Shown here piece after piece: positions 16,236-24,961 of a stretch of DNA of 64,000 nt (the stretch's first letter is position 1; the number at the start of each line of letters is the position of its first letter). Below the pieces are notes generated by a model. The model saw only the letters and a list, made by a program, of their open reading frames with translations, did not search any database and had not been told where the DNA came from. Position numbers and translations under genes: made by a program. Origin of the DNA: Fibrobacterota bacterium (lineage in GTDB: Bacteria > Fibrobacterota > Chitinivibrionia > Chitinivibrionales > Chitinispirillaceae); contig JAEWVR010000025.1 in the NCBI GenBank assembly GCA_023459055.1, positions 1 through 64,000 of the forward strand, read 5' to 3'.

Positions 16236-16251
16236 TGGCACGCGTTTTGCA
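16236..16251 (+). promoter_or_regulatory. Sigma-54 promoter of the hsp20 cluster
   Basis: TGGCACG at 16236-16242, 4 nt, then TTGCA at 16247-16251. This matches the RpoN -24/-12 consensus exactly, with the required GG-N10-GC spacing. The predicted start is near 16262, ~43 nt before the first ATG. A small inverted repeat CGTAA-G-TTACG lies at 16209-16219, close upstream. Confidence 0.85.
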
Positions 16252-16304
16252 ATTGCGGCAAACCAGAAAAACGAATAATCAAATACATTATCAGGGAGGT
16301 TTAT

Positions 16305-16760
16305 ATGAAAAGTTTGATTCCATGGTTTAACAAAAACAAACCGGTTCCGGCTCATCATTCAACCCGCAATGATAATGCATTACTGCATGACCCATTCGAT
16401 ACATCATTGTGGTTTGAGAACAACCTTTTTCCTGACCGGTTACCATCAGTTGACATATCTGAAGACCGTAAAAATGTCAATGTACGTGTTGAAATACCTG
16501 GACTTGACGAAAAAGAGATTCAGCTGACATGGGATAAAGGAATCCTTACTATACGTGGAGAAAAACGCCACGATAAAGAAAACAGTCACAAAGACTATTA
16601 TTACAGGGAATGCAGCTACGGTTCTTTCTCAAGAAGTATAAGCATTGACAAAAATGTAGATTGGGAGCATGCACATGCAAAGTATAGAAATGGTGTACTT
16701 AATGTTCAACTGCCAAAAAAAGAATCAGACAAAAAGGTGATCGAAATTAAAGTGAATTAA
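16305..16760 (+). CDS. Small heat-shock protein, Hsp20/alpha-crystallin family (copy 1)
   Basis: An ATP-independent holdase that binds unfolding proteins in the cytoplasm. 151 residues with a good Shine-Dalgarno (GGGAGG). The alpha-crystallin domain spans ~45-140: VDISEDRKNVNVRVEIPGLD, GILTIRGEKRHDKE, SYGSFSRSISI and the diagnostic A-x-x-x-N-G-V-L motif (AKYRNGVLNVQLPK). The first of three tandem paralogs behind a sigma-54 promoter; copies 2 and 3 follow after 47 and 18 nt, each with its own ribosome binding site. Confidence 0.93.
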   Translation: MKSLIPWFNKNKPVPAHHSTRNDNALLHDPFDTSLWFENNLFPDRLPSVDISEDRKNVNVRVEIPGLDEKEIQLTWDKGILTIRGEKRHDKENSHKDYYYRECSYGSFSRSISIDKNVDWEHAHAKYRNGVLNVQLPKKESDKKVIEIKVN

Positions 16761-16807
16761 TCCGGGAGCATATGCTCCGTATAACACATAACAAAAGGAG
16801 GTTTTAT

Positions 16808-17230
16808 ATGTTGTGGTATGATGATTTATCAGGTGAACTCACACGATTGCGTAATGAGATGAACAGGCTTTTTTCAAATTACGCCTCAGCCACGGGAGCA
16901 TCAACATTTCCTTTTATCAACATCTATGAAGACCGGGACACACTTACCGTCGCAGCGGAAATGCCGGGATTGTCCAGAGAGCAGGTTGAGATAACCTTTT
17001 CCGAAGGTGCTCTGACAATCACCGGGAAACGTGATGCCACACCGTCAACAGTCTCAATGACCGTGCTCCGCAGAGAGCGATCAATTGGATCATTTGAGAA
17101 AACGATTCGCATTCCTGTCAAGGTTCTATCTGACAAAATTTCGGCAAAATTTACAAATGGTATACTGACCATTATACTTCCAAAAGCTGAAGAATCAAAA
17201 CCCAAAGCAATAACAATTGAAACCAGATAA
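16808..17230 (+). CDS. Small heat-shock protein, Hsp20/alpha-crystallin family (copy 2)
   Basis: Start at ATG 16808, behind AAAGGAGG, giving 140 residues; an upstream in-frame start at 16772 has no ribosome binding site. The N-terminal arm resembles classical bacterial class A Hsp20 (DLSGELTRLRNEMNRLFSNY). The crystallin domain has INIYEDRDTLTVAAEMPGLS, GALTITGKR, RRERSIGSFEKTIRIP and AKFTNGILTIILPKAEE. The best-conserved of the three. The paralogs differ most in the N-terminal arm, which sets oligomer size and client choice. Confidence 0.93.
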   Translation: MLWYDDLSGELTRLRNEMNRLFSNYASATGASTFPFINIYEDRDTLTVAAEMPGLSREQVEITFSEGALTITGKRDATPSTVSMTVLRRERSIGSFEKTIRIPVKVLSDKISAKFTNGILTIILPKAEESKPKAITIETR

Positions 17231-17248
17231 AAGTTGGAGGTGATTGCT

Positions 17249-17647
17249 ATGACAACAGATCTTGAAAAAAGAGAAAAACAGGAAGTAAGCAGTTCATCAG
17301 CAGAACAGATGTCCTATAATGGTAAATCATTCAGTCCGGATGTTGACATATATACCTCTGATGATTCCGCTGTATTTGTTGTTGATCTTCCGGGTGTCGC
17401 CAAAGGAGATGTTGCGATACATGTTGACGAAACAAATAATCTGACCATAAAGGCAAAAAACAGTTTTGCAGAACCTGACAACGCAGTAACACGTCAGTTT
17501 AGGACCGGTAATTACTACCGTGCATTTCAGATTCCTGATGACTACGATAAAGAACGTATCGCTGCGACACTTGACAACGGAGTACTTGAAATTGTTCTTC
17601 CTGTAAAAGAATCGGCAAAACCGAAGAAAATTGAAATAACAGTGTAG
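17249..17647 (+). CDS. Small heat-shock protein, Hsp20/alpha-crystallin family (copy 3)
   Basis: Start at ATG 17249 after GGAGGTG (132 residues). The short N-terminal arm is Ser/Gln-rich and charged (LEKREKQEVSSSSAEQ). The crystallin domain has VDIYTSDDSAVFVVDLPGVA, NNLTIKAKN, TGNYYRAFQIPDDYD and the A-x-L-D-N-G-V-L-E-I motif. It is the most diverged copy and lacks the usual C-terminal I-x-I anchor beyond KKIEITV. Last gene of the cluster; a hairpin terminator begins 14 nt after its stop. Confidence 0.92.
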   Translation: MTTDLEKREKQEVSSSSAEQMSYNGKSFSPDVDIYTSDDSAVFVVDLPGVAKGDVAIHVDETNNLTIKAKNSFAEPDNAVTRQFRTGNYYRAFQIPDDYDKERIAATLDNGVLEIVLPVKESAKPKKIEITV

Positions 17648-17660
17648 TGCTGAAAAACAG

Positions 17661-17699
17661 GAGCGAATCATTATTGTATGCACAATTGATGATTCGCTC
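17661..17699 (+). terminator. Hairpin terminator of the hsp20 cluster, related to the GCGAAT repeat
   Basis: The inverted repeat GAGCGAATCAT / ATGATTCGCTC encloses an inner TTGT/ACAA stem. The arms share the GCGAAT...ATTCGC core of the dispersed palindrome family, as if a repeat copy has become the terminator. There is no long T run. Confidence 0.6.
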
Positions 17700-17770
17700 A
17701 AGTAATTACCGTTCCCTGTCAAACCCTGATTACTTTACTGTAAATCAGTACAATTCTCCGGATCACAATG

Positions 17771-18214
17771 TTATTGTTTTCCGACCTCCGGAACCTGAAC
17801 AACAGCAAGAAAAAGCCCCAGTTGACGTATTGCGTTCACGAATGCATCATATTCAATGGGTTTGGTAATATAATTACTGCAACCAAGACTGTGACATTTC
17901 TCAACGTCACGGGGATCATCAGTGGTGGTAATCATGATAACGGGAATCTTTCGAAGTTCAGGATCAGCTTTTATCTCTGCAAGTACCGTTGTCCCGTCCA
18001 TTTTCGGCATGCGAATATCAAGCAACAGTACAAATGAATCACCACTTCTCCGATGAGGTCCATCCCCTCGTCTGAAAAGGTAATTGATAACCTCTTCGCC
18101 ATCCCTGAAATGAATTATTGTATTAGCGATGCCCGCCCTGACAAGGTTCTTTTTTATAAGTTCAGCATGACCATCATCATCTTCAGCGATTAAAATAATA
18201 ACTTCATGATTCAT
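17771..18214 (-). CDS. Single-domain response regulator (CheY/Rcp1-like)
   Basis: A 147-residue stand-alone receiver. The acidic pocket is E11/D12/D13, the phospho-acceptor is D66 in VLLLDIRMPKMDG, the switch Thr is in VIMITTTDD and Lys is in YITKPIE. The ~12-residue insertion after helix 2 (NYLFRRGDGPHRRSGDS) is typical of Rcp1-type regulators paired with PAS or phytochrome kinases. Its start overlaps the stop of the upstream kinase by 4 nt, so it is translationally coupled and is very likely the output of that kinase. Confidence 0.92.
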   Translation of the reverse strand: MNHEVIILIAEDDDGHAELIKKNLVRAGIANTIIHFRDGEEVINYLFRRGDGPHRRSGDSFVLLLDIRMPKMDGTTVLAEIKADPELRKIPVIMITTTDDPRDVEKCHSLGCSNYITKPIEYDAFVNAIRQLGLFLAVVQVPEVGKQ

Positions 18215-20664
18215 TGCGGCTCCTTTTTTGTCGTTTCAGAAGTTGTCTCTGCGCAAGGAAGTTTTACAGAAAATATACATCCATCACCAGATACCGAATC
18301 AAGTGAAATGGTCCCATCAAGACGGGTTATGATCTGCTTAACAACAGTGAGCCCAAGCCCATCACCATCAGTCTCTTTTGGATGTAGCCGGTGAAAAAGT
18401 TCAAATACCTTATCCTTGTATTTTTCTGCGATACCTATTCCATTATCTTTAACCTTGTAAATTGCATAACTGCCAATAGTTTCACCGGTGACATCGATAA
18501 TACCGGGGCGATCCTTACTGCGGTATTTAATTGCATTATCAATAAGATTGGCAAAAAGCTGCGTAACCTGAGTTGTATCAGCCCTGCATGCAGGTAATTG
18601 CCCTATAGTAAATGCGATGCCTGCCTCCTTTATTCTGAATGCAAACGATGATACAAGCTGCTGGAACACTGCATTCATATCAACTGTACCGATCTGAAGC
18701 GCAGCTCTACCCATTCTATTAAGCATCAAAAGGCCTTTTAACAACGCATCCATCTGACGGGTACTTGCCCGGATTCGTTCAAGTGCCTTTAGAGTATCAG
18801 GAATAGCCAGATGCAGTTTTGTTGTAAAATCTGCTGCTGCTATCCCACTATCAAGAGACTCCTTTATCTCCTTCAATGTCAAGTCAAGCTCTCTGCTGAA
18901 TCCATCAATGTTGACAAGGGGTGATCGCAGATCATGTGATATTACATAGATCAGCTGTTCGAGGGTTTTATTCTTTTCTTCCAGTAATTTTTTTGATGCA
19001 GCAAGTGCATCCTCAGCCTTTTTCCTTTCGGAAATATCAACAAAGTTTACTACAGCCTGCCCTTCAGCCCCCCGGAAAACACGAACCTCATATACACCTT
19101 TGATCCCTTTGTAATCGTAAGGAGCTTCAAAATTCTGGGTCGCAAGTTCACCCCTAGCTATTGCAGCATACATTTCTGGAATACCGGTTTCTGATAATGC
19201 AGGAAAGGCATCACAAATCTCCATGCCAACAAGCGGAGCATGTTTCACATGGAGAATCGTATCAGCTGCATCATTAAACATACTGAATAGTAATTTGCCA
19301 AACTCATTAATAGTATAAATATGAAAACCGACAGGTGAGCTGCTGATTATACTTCGTAAATTAGCCTCGCTGCTGCGAAGTTCATCTTCTATTAATTTAC
19401 GATCTGTAATATCACGTGCAGCTGCATAAATCAACTTTCCTTTTGGATGCGAACGCCACTCAATATACCTGTAAGAACCATCCTTACACCGGTACCTGTT
19501 TATAAAGTTAAGCACCTCCTGACCTTTTCCGAGACTTTCTATTGCGTCAAGCGTCGCCTGCATATCATCCGGATGTACAAATTCGAGAAATCCACGTTTG
19601 TTTAATTCATCATTTGTATATCCCAGTATTCTGCTCCAGGCTTCATTGGTTTTGATAAAATGTCCATCCATGTCAGCAATGCACAAAAGGTCAAGGTTAA
19701 CCATGAAAAACGACTCCAGTTCTTCAGTCTGTTTTTTCCGGTCGGTAATATCCCTTGACATACCAGCAGTCCCGACTACCTGCCCCGATTCATTTCGAAT
19801 CGGCGTTTTAAACGTTTCAAACCAGATCCGGCCCTTTTTGTCAACAATAAGTTCCTCTACCTCTTTACGCTGGCCGCTGCGCATAACATCAAGATCATCA
19901 TCACGGTATTTTAACGCACTTTCCTGAGGCCAAATATCAAAATCTGTCTTCCCAATAATTGACTCAACGGTGTATCCACATGAGTTTGCAAATGCTTCAT
20001 TAACAGCCTCAAACCGGCCATCAGCATCCTTAAGCCATGCAAGAAATGGCATATTGTCAAGTATCGCACGTAGTTTGTTTCTGGATAAAATCAATTCTGT
20101 TTCTGTGTTTCTGCTCTCTGTTATATCGCGTGAGATTGCATCAAATCCGATTACAGCCCCTGATTCATCCCTGAGCGGATTCGCACTTGATGTATGCCAG
20201 CGCCATTCACCGTTTAAATGACGTACCCTGTATTGAACACCCTCAAACCGTTCCCCGGATTTAAGTACCTTCTCTATAAAAGATTGGCACACATGGATAT
20301 CATCAGGATGAATAAACTCCTTAAATGAATGTCCTATAACCTGTGATATATCATGGCCGAGCAATCGGGTCCACGCAGGTGAAACGAATACAAAATTGCC
20401 CTCAGCTGTTAGTGTGTAAATGATATCATTAGTTCGTTCAATCAGCCGCCGGTACTTCTCTTCCCTGTCACTAAAGCCGATCTCATTTTTTTTTACTCTT
20501 TGAAGTGTTATGGCAAGTTTTATTGCAACCAATGCAAGAATGATAATTAGTGTAAGAAGTGCTGTCACACCAGGATTATACTTTAACAGATCACTTAAGT
20601 TCTGTGAATTTGCAGGAAATGCCACCGTTATAAGGTACACCCCTACCAACGATTTCTTTATCAT
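18211..20664 (-). CDS. Multi-PAS sensor histidine kinase
   Basis: 817 residues. Signal or first helix at 1-20, a transmembrane helix ~32-52 (GVTALLTLIIILALVAIKLA), then four PAS/PAC units (~70-190, 192-315, 318-432 and 437-555). Three PAC motifs are clear (GFDAISRDITESR, GTAGMSRDITDRK, YAAARDITDRK). The HisKA box is VISHDLRSPLVNIDG (~residue 583) and the HATPase has N-LIDNAIKY, VKDNGIGIAEK and GDGLGLTVVKQI. Middle gene of a three-gene phosphorelay operon. Several cytoplasmic PAS domains suggest redox, light or small-molecule sensing, but the ligand is unknown. Confidence 0.93.
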   Translation of the reverse strand: MIKKSLVGVYLITVAFPANSQNLSDLLKYNPGVTALLTLIIILALVAIKLAITLQRVKKNEIGFSDREEKYRRLIERTNDIIYTLTAEGNFVFVSPAWTRLLGHDISQVIGHSFKEFIHPDDIHVCQSFIEKVLKSGERFEGVQYRVRHLNGEWRWHTSSANPLRDESGAVIGFDAISRDITESRNTETELILSRNKLRAILDNMPFLAWLKDADGRFEAVNEAFANSCGYTVESIIGKTDFDIWPQESALKYRDDDLDVMRSGQRKEVEELIVDKKGRIWFETFKTPIRNESGQVVGTAGMSRDITDRKKQTEELESFFMVNLDLLCIADMDGHFIKTNEAWSRILGYTNDELNKRGFLEFVHPDDMQATLDAIESLGKGQEVLNFINRYRCKDGSYRYIEWRSHPKGKLIYAAARDITDRKLIEDELRSSEANLRSIISSSPVGFHIYTINEFGKLLFSMFNDAADTILHVKHAPLVGMEICDAFPALSETGIPEMYAAIARGELATQNFEAPYDYKGIKGVYEVRVFRGAEGQAVVNFVDISERKKAEDALAASKKLLEEKNKTLEQLIYVISHDLRSPLVNIDGFSRELDLTLKEIKESLDSGIAAADFTTKLHLAIPDTLKALERIRASTRQMDALLKGLLMLNRMGRAALQIGTVDMNAVFQQLVSSFAFRIKEAGIAFTIGQLPACRADTTQVTQLFANLIDNAIKYRSKDRPGIIDVTGETIGSYAIYKVKDNGIGIAEKYKDKVFELFHRLHPKETDGDGLGLTVVKQIITRLDGTISLDSVSGDGCIFSVKLPCAETTSETTKKEPQ

Positions 20665-20673
20665 ACATTTCCC

Positions 20674-22269
20674 CTAGAAGTTTTTCTTCCCATATATAGC
20701 ATTATAAACGATCTCTGCAAGCTCCATTTTATTAAAGGGCTTTGGAAGAAAGGAAAAAACACCCAGCTCTTTTAAGGAGGTCATCTCTTCCGGTTTCGAA
20801 AAACCGGATGCAATAACGATCGGAATTTCAGGATTGATCTCACGAAGTTTTGGGAACGCCTCTTTCCCCCCCATTTCAGGCATTATCATATCAAGGATAA
20901 TCAGACTAATTGACAACTGCATTTCCTTAAATTTAATAACCCCTTCGAGTCCGTTTTCTGCCAGAATTACAGAGTACCCTAATGACTGCAACAGTGCTGA
21001 TGCCGTACATCGAATCAGCTCATCATCATCAATGACAAGAATTGTTCCTGCTCCTGTTGGATAGCTCCTGTTTGTGAGACACTCCACAACCGGTTCACTG
21101 CTTGTCGGCAGGTAGAGATGAAATACAGATCCGACTCCGACTTCAGAATTGACCGTTATAGCTCCACCATGATCCTGAATCGTTCCGTATACGGCAGACA
21201 ATCCAAGACCAGTGCCTTTACCCTGCTCTTTTGTTGTGAAAAATGGTTCAAAAATTCTTGATAAAACTTCCGGCGGCATTCCGCAACCAGTATCGCTAAT
21301 GGAAATATCAACAAACAATCCAGGTTTTAGCGTAAAGGGTGATGCCATACAGTATTCATTGTCCAGTGTAATTGTATCGAGTGAAAATTTCAGATTGCCA
21401 CCACCAGGCATGGCATGTGCAGCATTAATTCCAATATTCATTAGTGAATTCTGAAGCTGTGATGCATCACCGTTAATCGCCGACACATTTGAGAAAGACT
21501 CTACAGTTATGCAGATATTCCTGTCAATGGTATGTTTAAGAAGCTCAACAGTTTCATTGATTATTTTCAGACAATCAACTGCAGTATTCGAATGAATCCG
21601 TTTTCGTGAAAAAGCGAGTAATTTATCAGTGAGACTTGCAGCACGTTCGGCGGCCTTAAGAATTAAATCCAGCATCTGCCTGCCATTTTCTGAAAGTGGT
21701 TCCAGATTTAATAATTCAGCACCACCAATGATACCTCCGAGCAGATTATTAAAATCATGTGCAATACCGCCTGCAAGCTGACCGATGGCCTCCATTTTTC
21801 GCGTCTGGTATAATTGCTCCCTGAGTTTTTCTCTGTCAGCATCAGATTCACGCAATGCCCGTTCAGTGGCAACAGACTTGAATAAGCGATTAACTGCAAC
21901 AGGAAGCATATCAAGAAATTCCATATCCTTGACCAGATAATCAGTTGCCCCAAGTCGCATCATTTCCACAGCAAGACGCTCATCACCCTGACCGGTCATA
22001 ACAATAAAAGGCAGTTGCACTCCACTCGCAGCAAGCGATTCGATTATTTCACGTCCTTTCATATCCGGAAGATTCTGATCTATTAAAAGAGCATCAAGTT
22101 CTCCGGTACCTACCATAGCAATAGCTTCTGCCCCACCAGCAACACTCAGGGTTGAATATCCTGATTTTGCGATTGCCGATTGGATAAGTTCCCGTAGACT
22201 TTCATCATCTTCAACAATCAGAATCCTGAATTTTGCCCGATTATCCGGTTCTGTCATGATATGATTCAT
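20674..22269 (-). CDS. Hybrid histidine kinase, REC-HK-REC
   Basis: 531 residues with no membrane segment. The N-terminal receiver (~14-125) has VEDDESLRELI, phospho-Asp in ALLIDQNLPDMKG and LVKD. A short coiled coil leads to HisKA (GQLAGGIAHDFNNLLGGI, His ~175) and an HATPase (NIGINAAHAMPGGG, DTGCGMPPEVLSRIFEPFF, GKGTGLGLSAVYG). A C-terminal receiver (~410-525) has VIDDDELIR, LIILDMIMPEMGG and PKPF. It begins the operon with the multi-PAS kinase and Rcp1-like regulator. The layout suits a phosphorelay hub that integrates an upstream response-regulator input. Confidence 0.92.
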   Translation of the reverse strand: MNHIMTEPDNRAKFRILIVEDDESLRELIQSAIAKSGYSTLSVAGGAEAIAMVGTGELDALLIDQNLPDMKGREIIESLAASGVQLPFIVMTGQGDERLAVEMMRLGATDYLVKDMEFLDMLPVAVNRLFKSVATERALRESDADREKLREQLYQTRKMEAIGQLAGGIAHDFNNLLGGIIGGAELLNLEPLSENGRQMLDLILKAAERAASLTDKLLAFSRKRIHSNTAVDCLKIINETVELLKHTIDRNICITVESFSNVSAINGDASQLQNSLMNIGINAAHAMPGGGNLKFSLDTITLDNEYCMASPFTLKPGLFVDISISDTGCGMPPEVLSRIFEPFFTTKEQGKGTGLGLSAVYGTIQDHGGAITVNSEVGVGSVFHLYLPTSSEPVVECLTNRSYPTGAGTILVIDDDELIRCTASALLQSLGYSVILAENGLEGVIKFKEMQLSISLIILDMIMPEMGGKEAFPKLREINPEIPIVIASGFSKPEEMTSLKELGVFSFLPKPFNKMELAEIVYNAIYGKKNF

Positions 22270-22329
22270 CCTTACAGAAGTACGTTCTCTTCTTTATAGG
22301 ATAAGAGTATAGAATTGAATACAATAAAA

Positions 22330-22361
22330 GTAAAGGGCATACATTACTGTATGCCCTTTAC
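22330..22361 (-). terminator. Rho-independent terminator
   Basis: A perfect 14-bp stem with a 4-nt loop (22330-22343 with 22348-22361). On the minus strand it is followed by TTTTATTG, terminating the transcript of the duplicated unknown genes ahead of the kinase operon. Confidence 0.85.
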
Positions 22362-22500
22362 TATAAAACTTTCTCTATTAATAAAAATCTGAGTGGGAGA
22401 GTTGGCATTTATGGAATCACCTGGCAAGCTTTTACAGGAACTGATACGCAACCTTAATAAGATGCCAACTCCTGCACTGACCCATCTTAACTGATACGTT

Positions 22501-22890
22501 CTACACTCTTTTTTTCCTGAAGATAAAATCCCGAGCACTATATGCATTTACTGACAACTGATCAGGATCAGTGAGCGTAAACAGATTACGTTCCCCCTCA
22601 GACTCACTTTCGTTTAAAACATAAGACTCAATAATACCGGAATCATATGCTTCTTCCGGAAGCTCCCGGACAACATCATTATTTTTCTCAAGTATGATCC
22701 CCACCTTCTGCCACAACTCAGCAGTACGAACCGGCTGGCCCTGGCGTGGTTTAAAGGTTCTCATGGAATTTGATATCTCATCATCAATTACATCACGACT
22801 GATATCGTAATACTTATGAAAATAATCGTAAAGTGAACTTTTTGAATTCCAGCGGAACCTGCTGGTCCTTTCTATGACGGCGTTAGCCAT
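22501..22890 (-). CDS. Unknown protein, paralog A of a tandem pair
   Basis: A 129-residue protein with a strong GGGGGAGGG ribosome binding site. Residues 1-75 form the domain shared with its neighbour (RFRWNSKSSLYDYFHKYYD, then FKPRQGQPVRTAELWQKV and ILEKNNDVVRELPEE). It is rich in aromatic and basic residues and predicted helical. The C-terminal ~50 residues (ESYVLNESESEGERNLFT onward) differ from paralog B. No family recognised. The basic, aromatic first domain might bind nucleic acid or another protein; this is not established. Confidence 0.6.
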   Translation of the reverse strand: MANAVIERTSRFRWNSKSSLYDYFHKYYDISRDVIDDEISNSMRTFKPRQGQPVRTAELWQKVGIILEKNNDVVRELPEEAYDSGIIESYVLNESESEGERNLFTLTDPDQLSVNAYSARDFIFRKKRV

Positions 22891-23001
22891 ACCCTCCCCC
22901 TCTCTAACGTGCGTCTAGTAATAATATAACTAATTATCTGAAATTTGTATCAATAAATCTAAAAAATCTGATTAAGCGATAAATCTTTTATTAAGTCAGA
23001 T

Positions 23002-23421
23002 CTATTCAATAAATGAATCAGAAACCGCAGTTTCATTCTGACTTAAAAACCGGTAAGAAAAAAAAATGCCGATTCCATACTGTAATGCAAGAAACATTGA
23101 CGCAATACCAATATCGAAAATCAACCCGGATGTTATCGTAACGGGTGAGACTTGCAAATCACTGATACCATAGTCCAATTTTTCTTCCGGAAGCTCCCGG
23201 ACAACATCATTATTTTTTTCAAGTATTATACCCACCTTCTGCCACAACTCAACAGAGCGGGGTGCTTTTCCCTGACGCGGTTTAAGGGTCGCCCTGGAAT
23301 TTGTAATTTCATTGTCAACGGTATCCCGATTTATATCGTAATACTTATGAAAGTAATCGTACAACGAGTTTTTTGAATTCCAGCGGAACCTTTTAGTCCT
23401 CTGAATGCCGGCTGTACCCAT
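23002..23421 (-). CDS. Unknown protein, paralog B of a tandem pair, with hydrophobic C-terminus
   Basis: Start set at ATG 23421 immediately after a G-rich ribosome binding site (139 residues). Residues 1-78 match paralog A almost throughout (RFRWNSKNSLYDYFHKYYD, LKPRQGK, ELWQKVGIILEKNNDVVREL). After the shared PEE the sequences diverge: this copy ends in a hydrophobic region (ITSGLIFDIGIASMFLALQY) that could span or enter a membrane. Upstream regions are also alike (CAATAAAT...GATTAAGCG), so the promoter was duplicated with the gene. Confidence 0.55.
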   Translation of the reverse strand: MGTAGIQRTKRFRWNSKNSLYDYFHKYYDINRDTVDNEITNSRATLKPRQGKAPRSVELWQKVGIILEKNNDVVRELPEEKLDYGISDLQVSPVTITSGLIFDIGIASMFLALQYGIGIFFSYRFLSQNETAVSDSFIE

Positions 23422-23564
23422 AACCCCCCCTTTATAACAAACGCAAATTATCAATATTAATAGTTCAATAAAAATATCAATAATTATACAATTAAAAGTA
23501 TCAATAATTATACAAAAAACATCAATAAATATGAAAAATTTGATTAAGCGGTAAAGTTTTTTAT

Positions 23565-24419
23565 TTACATATCATAATAGCTGGACGCAAGTATCACTTT
23601 ACAATTAAGAGCCTTTTGTATTTTCTCTGCATGCTTAAGACTCTCAGCGATTCCAAGCACTGTTGATCCTGATCCACTCATAACAGATGCAAGACACCCC
23701 TTGTCAATCAGCTGTTTTTTAAGTGCATCCAGTGCGGGAAATTTTTTAAATACAGTCAATTCAAAATCATTGTGCATTGATGGATACACTGATGCAGAAT
23801 CATTGCGAAGAAGAGAGTCTTCAAGTAACCGTGTTTTTTCCACTGACTTTCCAATCAGGTTGTAATCAATCCCTTGGTATGCATCCTTTGTTGACACTCC
23901 AAAATCAGGAATCGCAAGAACAAACGTAAATGCAGTTGTGTGGAGTATCGGACGTATCACACCGGTTGCCTCTGTATCAAACGCAGTATCACTAGTAAAG
24001 TAAAAGGGTACATCCATACCAAGTATGCGACCAAGGCTGATCAGATCATTCATTGACAAGTTAAGATTCCAGTAAGCAGACAACGCAGAAAGTGTCGTTG
24101 CTGCATTTGCGCTCCCTCCGGCGAGGCCTCCCATGACCGGGATATGCTTTTCAATAGTAATTTTTACATTGGAGCGTACCCCATAGCGTTCTTTTAAAAG
24201 CACTGCTGCTTTCCAGCAGATGTTGGAACTGTCGCAGGGAACCAGAGGATTATCACAGGTAATTGCCATCTCTTTTGAATCGCTGATTTCAATAGTATCA
24301 TGAAGATCTATTTTGTGTTTGATAATACCCAGTTCATGATATCCGGCAAATTGTCCATCCTGTATTTTTTTTACTATATCAAGCGCAAGAGTCACTCTTG
24401 TATACGATTTGACTTTCAT
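23565..24419 (-). CDS. ispE: 4-diphosphocytidyl-2-C-methyl-D-erythritol kinase
   Basis: A GHMP kinase of the MEP isoprenoid pathway that phosphorylates CDP-ME. Start set at ATG 24419 after GGAG (284 residues). The ATP loop VMGGLAGGSANAATTL is clear, as are GMDVPFYF (with the catalytic Asp) and the C-terminal ASVMSGSGSTVLGI. The usual N-terminal PAKINLxL is TRVTLALDI here, replacing the Lys that is widely conserved in the family with Arg, and the DGYHEL loop is longer. Variants of this kind may exist in some deep-branching bacteria. Monocistronic. Confidence 0.88.
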   Translation of the reverse strand: MKVKSYTRVTLALDIVKKIQDGQFAGYHELGIIKHKIDLHDTIEISDSKEMAITCDNPLVPCDSSNICWKAAVLLKERYGVRSNVKITIEKHIPVMGGLAGGSANAATTLSALSAYWNLNLSMNDLISLGRILGMDVPFYFTSDTAFDTEATGVIRPILHTTAFTFVLAIPDFGVSTKDAYQGIDYNLIGKSVEKTRLLEDSLLRNDSASVYPSMHNDFELTVFKKFPALDALKKQLIDKGCLASVMSGSGSTVLGIAESLKHAEKIQKALNCKVILASSYYDM

Positions 24420-24583
24420 CGATGCTCCAACGTACAGTGATAAATCATTCCAGCCTAAAGACAAACGGTCAGAAAACTGTTGCGTAATTAAAAAAAATTA
24501 ATTGTCAATTCCCGTCTGGAATTGTAGAATCATTGAGTCGAAAATATATTATTGCATAATTATTAATATGAAAAGATTCACAC

Positions 24584-24940
24584 ATGGGCAATGATGAACG
24601 ACGGAAATTTCCACGAGTTGATGTCGATTTTGTTACTGTTGAAATATACCGTGATGATTCGTTTGCAACTGATCATGCGGAGATATGTTCTGTGGTCAAC
24701 CTTAGTCTGACCGGTATGCGATTCGACTCCGATCGGAATTTTAATGCAGATCAATTACTTAAACTCACATTTATTCTTCCGGAATCAATGGTGATTATCC
24801 GGGTAAATGCAAAAATCATCCATATGTCCGAAATTAATAACAGAATGTACTCTTATGGTGTTCAATTCAGAAATCTTGGAATGTTTGAACAGAAACAGAT
24901 TGAACACTTTATCCAAAAATCACTTAATGATAGAAAATAA
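24584..24940 (+). CDS. PilZ-domain protein (c-di-GMP binding)
   Basis: A 118-residue single PilZ domain. The c-di-GMP signature is present: RRKFPRVDV near the N-terminus (RxxxR) and the distal D/N-x-S-x-x-G as NLSLTGMRF (~residues 44-52). The remaining strands (LKLTFILPE, VNAKIIHM, YGVQFRNLG) fit the beta-barrel. Such proteins relay c-di-GMP to motility, secretion or polysaccharide synthesis. Its stop lies just upstream of the leu promoter. Its target is not evident from the neighbours. Confidence 0.88.
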   Translation: MGNDERRKFPRVDVDFVTVEIYRDDSFATDHAEICSVVNLSLTGMRFDSDRNFNADQLLKLTFILPESMVIIRVNAKIIHMSEINNRMYSYGVQFRNLGMFEQKQIEHFIQKSLNDRK

Positions 24941-24961
24941 GGCACATAGCAACGTTTTTGT

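Noticed and set aside
17327..17722. 131-residue minus-strand frame
   Set aside because: Antisense to hsp20 copy 3, no ribosome binding site and Cys/Phe-rich shadow composition.
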